Shown here in pieces: positions 18,205 to 26,012 of a stretch of DNA of 64,000 bases. The notes beneath the pieces were generated by a model. That model was not told the origin of the DNA and ran no database searches. It saw nothing but the letters and a program-made list of their open reading frames with translations. Every line of letters starts with the position of its first letter. Positions within the stretch are counted from its first letter, which is position 1. This DNA comes from Intrasporangium calvum DSM 43043. GTDB lineage: Bacteria > Actinomycetota > Actinomycetes > Actinomycetales > Dermatophilaceae. Made by a program: the position numbers and the translations under genes. Where the stretch lies: positions 992,001-1,056,000 of the forward strand of contig NC_014830.1 in NCBI RefSeq assembly GCF_000184685.1, written 5' to 3'.

Positions 18205-18870
18205 TCAGCGGCGGGTCGTCGCGAGCGTGGGGGAGCGGTCGAGACCGGCCAGGCCGTTCCACGCGAGGTTGACCAGGTGCGCGGCCACCTCCTCCTTCTT
18301 GAACTTGCGGCGGTCGAGCCACCACTGACCCGTCAGGGCCACCATCCCGACGAGCATCTGCGCGTGGATCGGCGCGGACTTCGGGTCCAGACCACGCTGC
18401 TTGAACTCCACGGCGAGCAGGTGCTCGACGCGAGTCGCGACGTCACCGAGGACGCTCGCGAACGAGCCGGTCGACTGCCCGGGGGGCGAGTCGCGCACGA
18501 GGATGCGGAAACCCTCGGAGTCGCTGTCGATGTAGTCCAGCAGCGCCAGCGTGGCCCGCTCCAGCAGGTGCCGTGCCCCCGCCCCACCCTCGAGCGCAGC
18601 CGTGATCCCGCCGAGCAGGCGCTGGATCTCGCGGTCGACGACGACCGCGTAGAGGCCCTCCTTGCCGCCGAAGTGCTCGTAGACGACCGGCTTGGACACC
18701 TTGGCCCGCGAGGCGATCTCCTCGACGGTCGCCGCCTCGAAGCCCTTGTCCGCGAACACCCGACGACCGACCGCGACGAGCTGCTCCCGCCGCTCGGGTC
18801 CGGTCATCCGGTTGCGCGCCGGTGTGGAGCGAGGGGCGGGGGAACGGTCGTCGGCGGTCACGGGTCCCAT
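18205..18870 (-). CDS. TetR family transcriptional regulator
   Basis: A 221-residue repressor. The N-terminal helix-turn-helix is clear: FADKGFEAATVEEIASRAKVSKPVVYEHFGGKEGLYAVVV at about residues 35-75; the C-terminal ligand domain ends in WWLDRRKFKKEEVAAHLVNLAWNGL. The frame stays open upstream across the tRNA gene, so I set the start at ATG 18870 (a GTG three codons in is an alternative). A TetR gene next to glmU is part of the conserved actinobacterial neighbourhood; here the island has pushed the two apart. It converges on the sigma-fusion gene with a 51-base gap. Confidence 0.9.
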   Translation of the reverse strand: MGPVTADDRSPAPRSTPARNRMTGPERREQLVAVGRRVFADKGFEAATVEEIASRAKVSKPVVYEHFGGKEGLYAVVVDREIQRLLGGITAALEGGAGARHLLERATLALLDYIDSDSEGFRILVRDSPPGQSTGSFASVLGDVATRVEHLLAVEFKQRGLDPKSAPIHAQMLVGMVALTGQWWLDRRKFKKEEVAAHLVNLAWNGLAGLDRSPTLATTRR

Positions 18871-18949
18871 TCTGCCTGCGTCGGCGCGAGCGAGTCGGTG
18901 GCGTCCGTGGGCCTGCACTAACCTTGGGGCGTCCCGCACTCGGTGACGA

Positions 18950-19028
18950 TCCCCGGTTGGTCTGTCGGCAGGGCCCGCCTGACTTTGAATCAGGACAAGC
19001 GACGCAGGTTCGACTCCTGCCCGGGGAG
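18950..19028 (+). tRNA. tRNA-Gln (anticodon TTG)
   Basis: Cloverleaf: acceptor TCCCCGG with CCGGGGA and discriminator G; D-stem GGTC/GGCC; anticodon stem CCTGA/TCAGG with loop CTTTGAA giving anticodon TTG; T-arm GCAGG-TTCGACT-CCTGC. The variable region (ACAAGCGAC) is 9 bases, longer than the usual 4-5, and two bases separate the D and anticodon stems. CCA is not encoded. Its 3' part from the anticodon loop onward is repeated at 23125, marking it as an integration target; the copy here is the intact one. Confidence 0.85.
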
Positions 19029-19030
19029 CA
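18982..19030 (+). repeat. Left attachment repeat (attL), tRNA side
   Basis: 49 bases from the tRNA anticodon loop to 2 bases past the discriminator. It differs from the right copy by one base in the T-stem (T here, C on the right); only this copy pairs perfectly as a tRNA. Confidence 0.9.
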
Positions 19031-19097
19031 AGCGCGCCACCCTTGACCTGCACAAACGCACTTCCGGTCATTTCGACACATCCCCGCCCCTGTCGCG

Positions 19098-19122
19098 CTT
19101 GCTAACGGATTTGCTAACAGCG
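19098..19122 (+). repeat. Left 25-bp arm-type repeat with two TTGCTAAC boxes
   Basis: TTGCTAAC occurs at 19099 and 19111, 12 bases apart. The whole 25-bp unit is repeated without change at 23009-23033 in the same orientation. Paired short direct repeats flanking a core are the layout of tyrosine-integrase arm sites; this role is inference. Confidence 0.75.
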
Positions 19123-19765
19123 GGTGCTGGGTATGACCACGACTGCGGCGCCTGCGTCGGTGAGTGCGGCTGCGCGTTGGTAGTTCTTGGCTATGCCGAT
19201 TGTCGGTAGGCCTGCAGCAGTCGCGGCTTGAACGTCAGTGACGCTGTCGCCGACGAGCACCAATGAGTCGGGAGGGCGGTTGACGGCGCGTCCGGCGTCG
19301 ATGATCAGCCGGGGGCTGGGTTTGAGATCGTGGACGTTCTGGAGGGTGCGCCAGGCGTACCCGTCGACGTAGTGGGCCCATCCATGGGCCGCGAAGAACT
19401 CGAGCACGGCGTCGGCCGAGTTGTTGCTCACGACAGCGACAGTTTGTCAACGGTCTGCAGCACCTTCGAGCAGGTCGCGTGCGTGGGGCTGGGTGCACAG
19501 GTTGCTGCGGCTGCGACTTCGGCGCGGGTGCATGCTGCTTCGACGGCCGCTAGGCGCTCTGGGTGTTCGGTGAGCGCGTAGCGGAGCACTTCGAGGTGGT
19601 CGGTGGTGCTGAGGATGGTGTCCGGGAGGTCGATCCCGTCGAGCGCTGCCCGGGCTTGTCTGCTGCCTGCGCGTTGGCGGGTGGGGGCATGAGCGCGGCT
19701 AGTGGTCCGCCGAAGTCGAGGAGCAGGCCGCGTGCTTGCGTCAGCAGCTCGTGCGCGGTGGTCAT
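19114..19765 (-). pseudogene. HAD family hydrolase, broken by two frameshifts
   Basis: Three frames together give one HAD-type phosphatase: an N-terminus MTTAHELLTQARGLLLDF from ATG 19765, a middle ALDGIDLPDTILSTTDHLEVLRY.., and a C-terminus TVAVVSNNSADAVLEFF..LVLVGDSVTDVQAA. Frame changes occur near 19690 and near 19440. The nucleophile motif reads LLLDFGGPL, where HAD enzymes have D-x-D, so the second aspartate is also lost. The start overlaps the stop of the upstream regulator fragment (ATGA), so the two were a coupled operon. Loss of function is clear unless the frameshifts are sequencing errors. Confidence 0.75.
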
Positions 19766-20050
19766 GTCGAGAGTTGGGCGATGGCGTTCCAGATGCTGTC
19801 GAACCACGTTTGGGTCTGGGCGACGAACTGGGAACCGGTAGAGTCCGGTTCGCCGTCGTCGGTGAACTGGAAGTGGACCGCGTCCTTGCCCATGGGTCGT
19901 AGATCGCCTGGCGCTTGGTTCCGATGCGGACCTCGTGCTTGACGACGGGGTAGTAGCCGAAGAAGGTGTCGACTCTGTTGATGATGTACGCCTTGAACAA
20001 GGGCGCCGAGCCGTGCGTGCGGGCCTCGACGGTGGCGCTCGCTGGGGACC
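19762..20050 (-). pseudogene. C-terminal fragment of a transcriptional regulator
   Basis: Two frames together give ARTHGSAPLFKAYIINRVDTFFGYYPVV.. then, after a frameshift near 19890, PMGKDAVHFQFTDDGEPD..TWFDSIWNAIAQ. This resembles the C-terminal sensing part of actinobacterial regulators that are paired with HAD hydrolase genes (from memory, moderate certainty). No N-terminal helix-turn-helix is found upstream: 20050-20321 holds no gene I can support apart from the ribosome site of the protease. It is a decayed partner of the adjoining HAD pseudogene. Confidence 0.55.
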
Positions 20051-20321
20051 GTGCAGCGATGCTTCACGACGGCGGACCAAACCGCCCGTATTTGCATACG
20101 TCGCGGCAGTAGCGGTCGTTGCGTGGCCGAATCCTCAGTGACTGTGACGGTTCTCCGTGGTGGAACGTGCACCGCAGATCGGCGAGATTGGATGAATCGT
20201 CAACATGGGCGCTCGTGTCGAGCAATCATGAGGCAGAACGGGCGCGAACTCGGCGGGCTTGCCCCCGGGGCCGGTAATCCCTCCGACCCCGGCGCCCCGG
20301 CCAATCGACAGGAGGAGCCTC

Positions 20322-21653
20322 ATGAACCGCAGGATCGGAATCATTCGGGTCGGCGTTGCGGCCGCCATCTCGCTCCCAGCGGCACTGTCGATGTTGGGCC
20401 CGAGCATCGCCGAAGGCGCCGAAACCGGAACCGTGATTGTCACAGAGAATCCAGCCCGGCCGGTACCCGCCGATCTTCGCGGCGATTACGACGTCGCTGC
20501 ACGACTCGTCGCCGAAAACCAAGACGACTTCTCGGGGGTCTGGATCGACGAGGCGGGGCACCGGGTCCAGATTGGTGTCACATCGCCTCGCGGACACGCC
20601 ATGCTCAACGCGCACGCCAACTCCACCGAACCACCCCAACCCACACGAGTCGTTGTGCCGAAGGAAAAGGAACTGCCACCCTCCGCCGAGAGCGCGAGGG
20701 CTGCCGCTGCTGTAGCTCGGGTCGAGGCCCCTCGTAGCGCCGCCACGCTCGAGCAGCTGCAACACGACGCGATAGACATGGGGGCGCAGTTTACGGAGGA
20801 AGACGTCTGGCTCTCCCAGGCCGACCCGGAGCACGATCGAGTGGTGATCAGCGTTGTGACCGCGAGTGACGAGCTGATTGCCGAAATGGCCAGTCGCTAC
20901 GGCCGGAGCGTCGCGGTCCATGTCGATGCAGACCGACCCGTAAGCTTGCCTCAATTCGGTCGGCAATCCGACGGCAGCCCGTTCTGGGGCGGGGCCTGGA
21001 TCATCGGTTGCACCGACGCCTTCACTGAGACTTACAACGGCGGCTACTACATGCTCACCGCCGGCCACTGCCGACCGACTGGTGGCACGGTGTCGACTCC
21101 CGAAACGTCGATGGGAACCGTCACGCAGTCAAGTCGCGAGAACTGGAACAGCGGGACTGGCACGGTTCTCATGTCCGGCGGCGGCAGTACCTACCGTGGC
21201 GATATTGCCCAGATCGCCATGTACAGCTCTAAGTCCGGTCAAGGCTACATATACCGGGGCAGTTCCTCCTCGACGTCTGGGAAACCCGTGCGGGGCATGG
21301 CCTCACAGGTGGTTAACGGAGATCCCTACTGCACCGGCGGCTCGGTTTCGGGAGAGATCTGCGGATGGACCGTGCGCTACCCGAGAACTGACCACCGCTA
21401 CTCCAACGGTGAGCTCGCACGCAACGTCGCGGTCAGCTACAGCAAGCAAGGCTGGTGTACCCGCCCCGGCGACTCAGGGGGCCCGATCTATATCGTCAAC
21501 TCCGACGGGTCCGTCCGTGCACGTGGCATCCACTCCGGTGGTGGCGGTGGGGGCAGTGACTACTACGGCGGCTCACTCGACCAATGCTTCGAGGTCTTCA
21601 CCGACATCTGGGACCCCTACTACGCGTTCCCCGGAACGCTCCTGACGTCATGA
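20322..21653 (+). CDS. Secreted trypsin/chymotrypsin-fold serine protease (S1 family)
   Basis: A 443-residue exported protease. After a signal peptide (about 1-31) comes a 200-residue pro-region, then the catalytic domain with His249 in LTAGHC, Asp294 in GDIAQIAM and Ser385 in GDSGGP; cysteines in CTDAF..GHC, YCTGG..EICGW and GWCTRPGDSGG would form disulphides. A glycine run follows in HSGGGGGGSDYYGG. The layout resembles bacterial alpha-lytic/streptogrisin-type proteases that need the pro-region to fold. Start ATG 20322 follows AGGAGG at a good distance. Its stop overlaps the start of a lipoprotein gene. GC content is lower than in the flanking chromosome, in keeping with acquisition. The substrate is unknown. 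Confidence 0.9.
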   Translation: MNRRIGIIRVGVAAAISLPAALSMLGPSIAEGAETGTVIVTENPARPVPADLRGDYDVAARLVAENQDDFSGVWIDEAGHRVQIGVTSPRGHAMLNAHANSTEPPQPTRVVVPKEKELPPSAESARAAAAVARVEAPRSAATLEQLQHDAIDMGAQFTEEDVWLSQADPEHDRVVISVVTASDELIAEMASRYGRSVAVHVDADRPVSLPQFGRQSDGSPFWGGAWIIGCTDAFTETYNGGYYMLTAGHCRPTGGTVSTPETSMGTVTQSSRENWNSGTGTVLMSGGGSTYRGDIAQIAMYSSKSGQGYIYRGSSSSTSGKPVRGMASQVVNGDPYCTGGSVSGEICGWTVRYPRTDHRYSNGELARNVAVSYSKQGWCTRPGDSGGPIYIVNSDGSVRARGIHSGGGGGGSDYYGGSLDQCFEVFTDIWDPYYAFPGTLLTS

Positions 21654-21988
21654 CGCGCATCGTCGCCGCCGCAGTGGCCGCGACCTTGGCCATAGCACTT
21701 GCCGCATGCACGAGCCCAGCCCGAGCGTCAATACGCGCCTATCACGTGACCAACTCGCCAACGACGATCGAGCTTGACGTCGTTTTGCAACCCGACCTCG
21801 CAGTCGGAACAGTGCACGTTCTGGAAGAGACCGACAAGTTGGTCAAGATCGAAGTACTCGCAGACGGCGCCCGAACCGACGACACCACATCGCTCGGGCG
21901 TCAGCAGACTGTCAAAGTGGTACTCCATGCACCCTTGGGCGCCCGTGCCGTACTCGACCCAGACGGCGCAGTGGTCCCACGCCTGTAG
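21650..21988 (+). CDS. Small lipoprotein coupled to the S1 protease
   Basis: A 112-residue protein starting at an ATG that overlaps the protease stop (ATGA), so it is translated with it. The signal peptide AAVAATLAIALAAC ends in a lipobox (LAAC, cysteine about residue 20), so the mature form is a membrane-anchored surface protein of about 92 residues, rich in Val/Thr and probably all beta. I do not recognise the family. The coupling suggests a function tied to the protease, such as immunity, anchoring or folding, but this is inference. Confidence 0.7.
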   Translation: MTRIVAAAVAATLAIALAACTSPARASIRAYHVTNSPTTIELDVVLQPDLAVGTVHVLEETDKLVKIEVLADGARTDDTTSLGRQQTVKVVLHAPLGARAVLDPDGAVVPRL

Positions 21989-22387
21989 TGAGGCTCATGA
22001 CCAACATCCCGGGACGGAAACGCCACCGCCCGAGCCAATCGAGAGCGACGACGGTTTACAACTGGGTTCTCTCCCGCGGCGAATCGATACCTCGGCTTGA
22101 GAGCCATGGTGCCGCCGGTCGGGTCGCACCGTTCGGCCGCTCATCGGCAAAGGTCGCGCGGATGCGCCCCGTGCGCGGCAGCGCCCCGTGCGCGGCAGCG
22201 CCCGGTTCGCCCTGTTCGTCCGTTCGCCCCTGGTGAGGACTTTCTGTACTGGCTTATTTAACGCGCCTGCGGCGCGGAAAAGCGCGGGGCCACGCGATGC
22301 GGACCCCGCGCGTCGGCGCTGCCGCGCCTACGCGCACCCCACCGCACCCCGCGCTAAACCGTGCAGAGCCGCGGACCAGTCACGCCA
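21989..22387. other. Island gap with tandem 17-mers, no convincing gene
   Basis: 400 bases without a supported gene. It contains a tandem duplication of GCGCCCCGTGCGCGGCA (22164-22180 and 22181-22197) and an AT-rich patch, GGCTTATTTAACGCG, near 22253. Open frames here have compositions unlike real proteins. Confidence 0.6.
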
Positions 22388-22687
22388 TCACTCGTCGCCC
22401 TCCAGCTGCTCGGCCCTCTGTCGTCGTGCGAACCGACCAGCTGGATCCGGCGGCCGCCGCGTCGCCCGCATGCGCCAACCCGCAAGGCCGAGCAGCGCCA
22501 CGTCCAGCGACACGACTGCCCACGGAAGCCAGGGCCGGCCACTGACCTCGCCCGCGCGAGCGTGAACATCGGCCACGAAGTAGATGACCAGCATCGGCTG
22601 GACGAGGACGAACACCAGCCACGCTCGCCACTCCCATCTTGGCATCAGCCCCCAAGGCTCGCCGCCCCGCTCGGAACCGTTCACCAC
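22388..22687 (-). CDS. Small two-helix membrane protein, unknown family
   Basis: A 99-residue protein with two predicted membrane helices (about WLVFVLVQPMLVIYFVADV and LPWAVVSLDVALLGLAGW) and a basic, Arg-rich C-terminal tail on the presumed cytoplasmic side. The frame is open further upstream, but the GTG at 22687, preceded by GGAAGAGG, gives a coherent protein, and upstream residues look non-coding. It is the only minus-strand gene in the right half of the island. I do not recognise it. Confidence 0.5.
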   Translation of the reverse strand: MVNGSERGGEPWGLMPRWEWRAWLVFVLVQPMLVIYFVADVHARAGEVSGRPWLPWAVVSLDVALLGLAGWRMRATRRPPDPAGRFARRQRAEQLEGDE

Positions 22688-23124
22688 GACGCCTCTTCCA
22701 CGAAAGTTTGACGCATTGAGTCTGCCAGCAGGGCGTACGACACAAGCCGGGCATTGTCGCGGGTCGCGCGCCCTGCCGCCGACACTCGGATGGGCTTTCT
22801 CCTTGGCAACTGGGCTGAGTCGAAGGCGCGCTGAGGAGAGATAGGCCCCCGCCAGGCACGCGCGTGGCTCAGTCCCCGAGTAGCCCACTGCCCAGGTCGA
22901 GTGCCCCGACCGTCGACGACCCGCGCAGCTGAGTCCCACACGCGCCTTCTGCGCGACACCTCCCAGCCCATCGAGTGCAGGTCACTGCGCAGATCCGCAT
23001 GGCTCGGTCTTGCTAACGGATTTGCTAACAGCGACCCGCACGAGCATGGACTGGGCGGGACTGAGCACCCTTGCGCTGAGCACGAACCCGAGGCAGTGGG
23101 ACGTCCGTGGACACCGCGACCGCA
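22688..23124. other. Right end of island, no gene seen
   Basis: About 440 bases between the membrane protein start and attR. Apart from the 25-bp arm-type repeat at 23009-23033 I see no gene or RNA here. Confidence 0.6.
23009..23033 (+). repeat. Right 25-bp arm-type repeat with two TTGCTAAC boxes
   Basis: Identical over 25 bases to 19098-19122 and in the same orientation, 91 bases inside attR. Confidence 0.75.
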
Positions 23125-23173
23125 ACTTTGAATCAGGACAAGCGACGCAGGTTCGACTCCCGCCCGGGGAGCA
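23125..23173 (+). repeat. Right attachment repeat (attR)
   Basis: 48 of 49 bases match the tRNA-Gln 3' part. The single change breaks one pair of the T-stem, and no 5' tRNA half precedes it, so it is not a tRNA gene. Confidence 0.9.
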
Positions 23174-23262
23174 GACCGGGGCACGTTGTGCCGGTACCCC
23201 CGCACCTCGACGGCTCCCCGGGAGGAATCTCACCAGCCACTGAGCAGGCCGGCCGCGACGGA

Positions 23263-23283
23263 GCCAGCCCAGCGGCATACGGC
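23263..23283. repeat. GTATGCCGCTG family repeat, solo copy
   Basis: GCCAGCCCAGCGGCATACGGC, between the right island end and glmU. Confidence 0.8.
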
Positions 23284-23293
23284 AGGTCGGATC

Positions 23294-23328
23294 GGCCACT
23301 CCCGCGGGTGGACGTGGCGGGAGCGGCC
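23294..23328 (+). terminator. Hairpin, probably the original terminator of the tRNA-Gln unit
   Basis: GGCCACTCCCGC pairs with GCGGGAGCGGCC around an 11-base loop with one internal mismatch. It lies 120 bases after attR, so before the island inserted it would have lain just after the tRNA. Confidence 0.5.
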
Positions 23329-23411
23329 CGTGCGCCGCTAGTAGCATGGCTGCGGCGCCCCGACGACACATCCGGGGAGGACGCCACCCCCACCAGGAGG
23401 AGCTGCCACCC

Positions 23412-24857
23412 GTGAGCGATCGCCGGCCGACCGCCGTGATCGTCCTCGCCGCCGGCGAGGGCACGCGCATGAAGTCCACCACCCCCAAGGTCCTCCACGC
23501 GATCGGTGGGCGCTCGCTCGTCGGCCACGCGATGCGGGCCGCCAGGGGCATCGACCCGATCCACCTGGCCGTCGTCGTCCGGCACGAGCGCGACCGCGTC
23601 GCAGCCCACATCGCCGAGCACGACGAGGACGCGATCATCGTCGACCAGGACGAGGTCAAGGGCACGGGCCGGGCCGTCGAGTGCGCCCTCGAGGCGCTGC
23701 CGGCCGACCTGACCGGAACCGTCGTCGTCACCTACGGCGACGTGCCGCTGCTGACCTCCGACACGCTCGAGCAGCTGTGTGCCGTGCACGACGCGGCCTC
23801 CGACGCGGTCACGGTGCTCACGGCGCTGCTCGACGACCCGACCGGCTACGGCCGCGTCGTCCGGGACGCCGACGGAGCCGTGGAGTCGATCGTCGAGCAG
23901 AAGGACGCGACCGACGAGCAGCGTGAGATCCGTGAGATCAACAGCGGCCTCTACGCCTTCGACGCCGCGCTGCTCCGCGAGGCGCTCGGCGAGATCGGCA
24001 CCGACAACGCCCAGGGCGAGAAGTACCTCACCGACGTCGTCGCCGTCGCCCGGCGGCGCGGGCTCACGGTGCACGCGCACGTCATCGAGGACATCTGGCA
24101 GACCGAGGGCGTCAACGACAAGGTGCAGCTCGCCCGCCTCGGCGCCGAGCTGAACCGCCGGACGGTCGAGCAGGCCATGCGCGACGGCGCCATCGTCATC
24201 GACCCGGCCACGACGTGGATCGACGCCGACGTGACGATCGGGCCCGACTCGGTGATCCACCCGGGCACCCAGATCCACGGCGCCACGACGATCGGCACCG
24301 AGTGCGTCATCGGACCCGACACCACGCTCAAGGACGTCGAGGTCGGCGACCGGGCCAGCGTCGTCCGGTCGCAGGCCGAGCTCGCCGTCATCGGGCCCGA
24401 CGCGACGGTCGGCCCCTTCTCCTTCCTGCGTCCCGGGACGAACCTCGGCGCCAGGGGCAAGATCGGCGGGTTCGTCGAGACGAAGAACGCCACGATCGGC
24501 GCCGGCGCGAAGGTGCCGCACCTGACCTACTGCGGCGACGCGACGATCGGTGAGGGCGCCAACATCGGCGCCGGCACGATCTTCGCCAACTACGACGGCG
24601 TCACCAAGGGCCACACCAACGTCGGGGCCTGGAGCTTCGTCGGGAGCAACTCCGTCATCGTCGCGCCGCGCACGATCGCCGACGGGGCGTACGTCGCCGC
24701 CGGCTCTGCGGTGGTCAGCGACGTCGAGCCGGGACAGCTCGCCGTGACCAGGGCGCAGCAGCGCAACATCGACGGCTGGGTGGCGCGCCGCCGCGCCGGT
24801 ACGAAGACCGACGAGGCTGCCCGAGCGGCCACCGAGACGAAGGGTGGCACCCGATGA
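23412..24857 (+). CDS. glmU: Bifunctional GlcNAc-1-P uridyltransferase / GlcN-1-P acetyltransferase
   Basis: GlmU makes UDP-GlcNAc for cell wall synthesis in two steps: acetylation of GlcN-1-P by the C-terminal domain and uridylyl transfer by the N-terminal one. The 481-residue protein has the pyrophosphorylase motif LAAGEGTRMKS near residue 13, YGDVPLL, and from about 250 a left-handed beta helix of hexapeptide repeats ending in the acetyltransferase region (KNATIGAGAKVPHLTYCGDA, IGAGTIFANYDG). Start GTG 23412 follows CAGGAGGAG; upstream in-frame codons are unlikely. It overlaps prs by four bases, the standard actinobacterial pair. Confidence 0.96.
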   Translation: MSDRRPTAVIVLAAGEGTRMKSTTPKVLHAIGGRSLVGHAMRAARGIDPIHLAVVVRHERDRVAAHIAEHDEDAIIVDQDEVKGTGRAVECALEALPADLTGTVVVTYGDVPLLTSDTLEQLCAVHDAASDAVTVLTALLDDPTGYGRVVRDADGAVESIVEQKDATDEQREIREINSGLYAFDAALLREALGEIGTDNAQGEKYLTDVVAVARRRGLTVHAHVIEDIWQTEGVNDKVQLARLGAELNRRTVEQAMRDGAIVIDPATTWIDADVTIGPDSVIHPGTQIHGATTIGTECVIGPDTTLKDVEVGDRASVVRSQAELAVIGPDATVGPFSFLRPGTNLGARGKIGGFVETKNATIGAGAKVPHLTYCGDATIGEGANIGAGTIFANYDGVTKGHTNVGAWSFVGSNSVIVAPRTIADGAYVAAGSAVVSDVEPGQLAVTRAQQRNIDGWVARRRAGTKTDEAARAATETKGGTR

Positions 24858-25834
24858 GCACGATCAACAAGACGACCGAGAAGCACCTCATGGTGTTCTC
24901 CGGCCGGGCCCACCCGCAGCTCGCGCAGGAGGTCTCCGAGGCGCTGGGGACCGAGCTCGTGCCGACCAGCGCCTACGACTTCGCCAACGGCGAGATCTAC
25001 GTCCGCTACGAGGAGTCGGTGCGCGGCTGTGACGCCTTCGTCATCCAGAGCCACACGTCGCCGATCAACGAGTGGATCATGGAGCAGCTCATCATGGTCG
25101 ACGCGCTGAAGCGGGCGTCCGCCAAACGGATCACCGTCGTGCTGCCCTTCTACGGCTACGCGCGGCAGGACAAGAAGCACCGCGGTCGCGAGCCGATCTC
25201 GGCGCGCCTCATGGCCGACCTCTTCAAGGTCGCCGGCGCGGACCGCCTCATGGCCGTCGACCTGCACACCGCGCAGATCCAGGGCTTCTTCGACGGGCCG
25301 GTCGACCACCTCATGGCGATGCCGATCCTCAGCGACTACGTCAATGACAAGTACGGCCACCTCGACCTCGCCATGGTCTCGCCGGACGCGGGCCGGATCA
25401 AGGTCGCCGAGGACTGGTCGACCCGTCTGGGCGGAGTGCCCCTCGCGTTCATCCACAAGACGCGGGACATCAACCGGCCCAACGAGGTCGTCGCCAACCG
25501 GGTGGTCGGGGAGATCAAGGGCCGGGTCTGCGTCCTCGTCGACGACATGGTCGACACGGCCGGGACGATCACCAAGGCCGCCGACGCCCTGATGGAGGAG
25601 GGGGCCACGGCCGTCATCATCGCGGCGACGCACGCCATTCTGTCCGGCCCCGCGGTGGACCGGCTCAAGGCCTGCAAGGTCGACGAGGTCGTCGTCACCA
25701 ACACGCTCCCCATCCCGGACGACCGGCGTTTCGACAAGCTCACCGTCCTGTCCATCGCCCCGCTCGTGTCGCGGGCGATCCGCGAGGTCTTCGAGGACGG
25801 GTCGGTCACCAAGCTCTTCGACGGCAAGGCCTGA
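24854..25834 (+). CDS. prs: Ribose-phosphate pyrophosphokinase
   Basis: Makes PRPP from ribose-5-phosphate and ATP for nucleotide, His and Trp synthesis and, in actinobacteria, decaprenyl-phosphoryl arabinose. The 326-residue protein has the N-terminal GRAHPQLAQEV loop, FANGEIYVRY, the flexible-loop region YGYARQDKKHRGREPIS, the metal-binding VDLHTAQIQGFFD and the PRPP-binding VLVDDMVDTAGTI. The ATG overlaps the glmU stop (ATGA). It is followed by a perfect 34-bp palindrome of the dispersed repeat, probably the operon terminator. Confidence 0.96.
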   Translation: MSTINKTTEKHLMVFSGRAHPQLAQEVSEALGTELVPTSAYDFANGEIYVRYEESVRGCDAFVIQSHTSPINEWIMEQLIMVDALKRASAKRITVVLPFYGYARQDKKHRGREPISARLMADLFKVAGADRLMAVDLHTAQIQGFFDGPVDHLMAMPILSDYVNDKYGHLDLAMVSPDAGRIKVAEDWSTRLGGVPLAFIHKTRDINRPNEVVANRVVGEIKGRVCVLVDDMVDTAGTITKAADALMEEGATAVIIAATHAILSGPAVDRLKACKVDEVVVTNTLPIPDDRRFDKLTVLSIAPLVSRAIREVFEDGSVTKLFDGKA

Positions 25835-25858
25835 CCCAGGGGGCTCCCACGAGAGCTG

Positions 25859-25892
25859 CCGTATGCCGCTGAGCCGGCTCAGCGGCATACGG
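25859..25892. repeat. Perfect 34-bp palindrome of the GTATGCCGCTG family
   Basis: CCGTATGCCGCTGAGCC followed immediately by its exact reverse complement, in the gap between convergent prs and the CGNR regulator gene. It starts 24 bases after the prs stop, a position fit for a bidirectional terminator. Confidence 0.9.
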
Positions 25893-25922
25893 CTGGCTCG
25901 GTCTCCTCCCGTCCTGGGGGTC

Positions 25923-26001
25923 GGATGACGCGGCTCGGCCCTGGCTGCGGCGGGCGGCGTGCCCAGCCGCGGGGTCCGGGGGCGCGAAGGTGCGTCATCG
26001 G
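25923..26001. repeat. Degenerate GATGACGCACCTTCC-type hairpin element
   Basis: Left arm GGATGACGC (25923-25931) and right arm AAGGTGCGTCATCGG (ending 26001) are inverted, separated by a GC-rich middle. It resembles the better conserved element at 27739-27815 and lies 12 bases before the stop of the convergent CGNR gene. Confidence 0.65.
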
Positions 26002-26012
26002 TCCCCGGCGGG

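Larger units (their letters stand above)
18982..23173. mobile_element. Genomic island integrated in tRNA-Gln, no integrase
   Basis: A 4.14-kb segment bounded by 49-bp direct repeats, of which the left is the tRNA 3' part. Inside each end, 70-90 bases from the att repeat, is a perfect 25-bp repeat containing TTGCTAAC twice. The base composition is visibly lower in GC than the flanking genes. Contents left to right: decayed HAD/regulator operon on the minus strand, secreted protease and lipoprotein on the plus strand, small membrane protein on the minus strand. No integrase, excisionase, replication or transfer gene is recognisable, so it is either a remnant or an element mobilised in trans. 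Confidence 0.85.

Noticed and set aside
21988-22236. Small plus-strand open frame after the lipoprotein gene
   Set aside because: No ribosome site, odd Arg/Pro/Ser-rich composition, and it covers a tandem repeat.
19100-23124. Integrase or recombinase in the island
   Set aside because: I looked in all frames for the tyrosine recombinase R-H-R-Y region and serine recombinase start and found none.
23125-23173. Second tRNA-Gln gene
   Set aside because: Only the 3' part is present, with a broken T-stem; it is the attR repeat.
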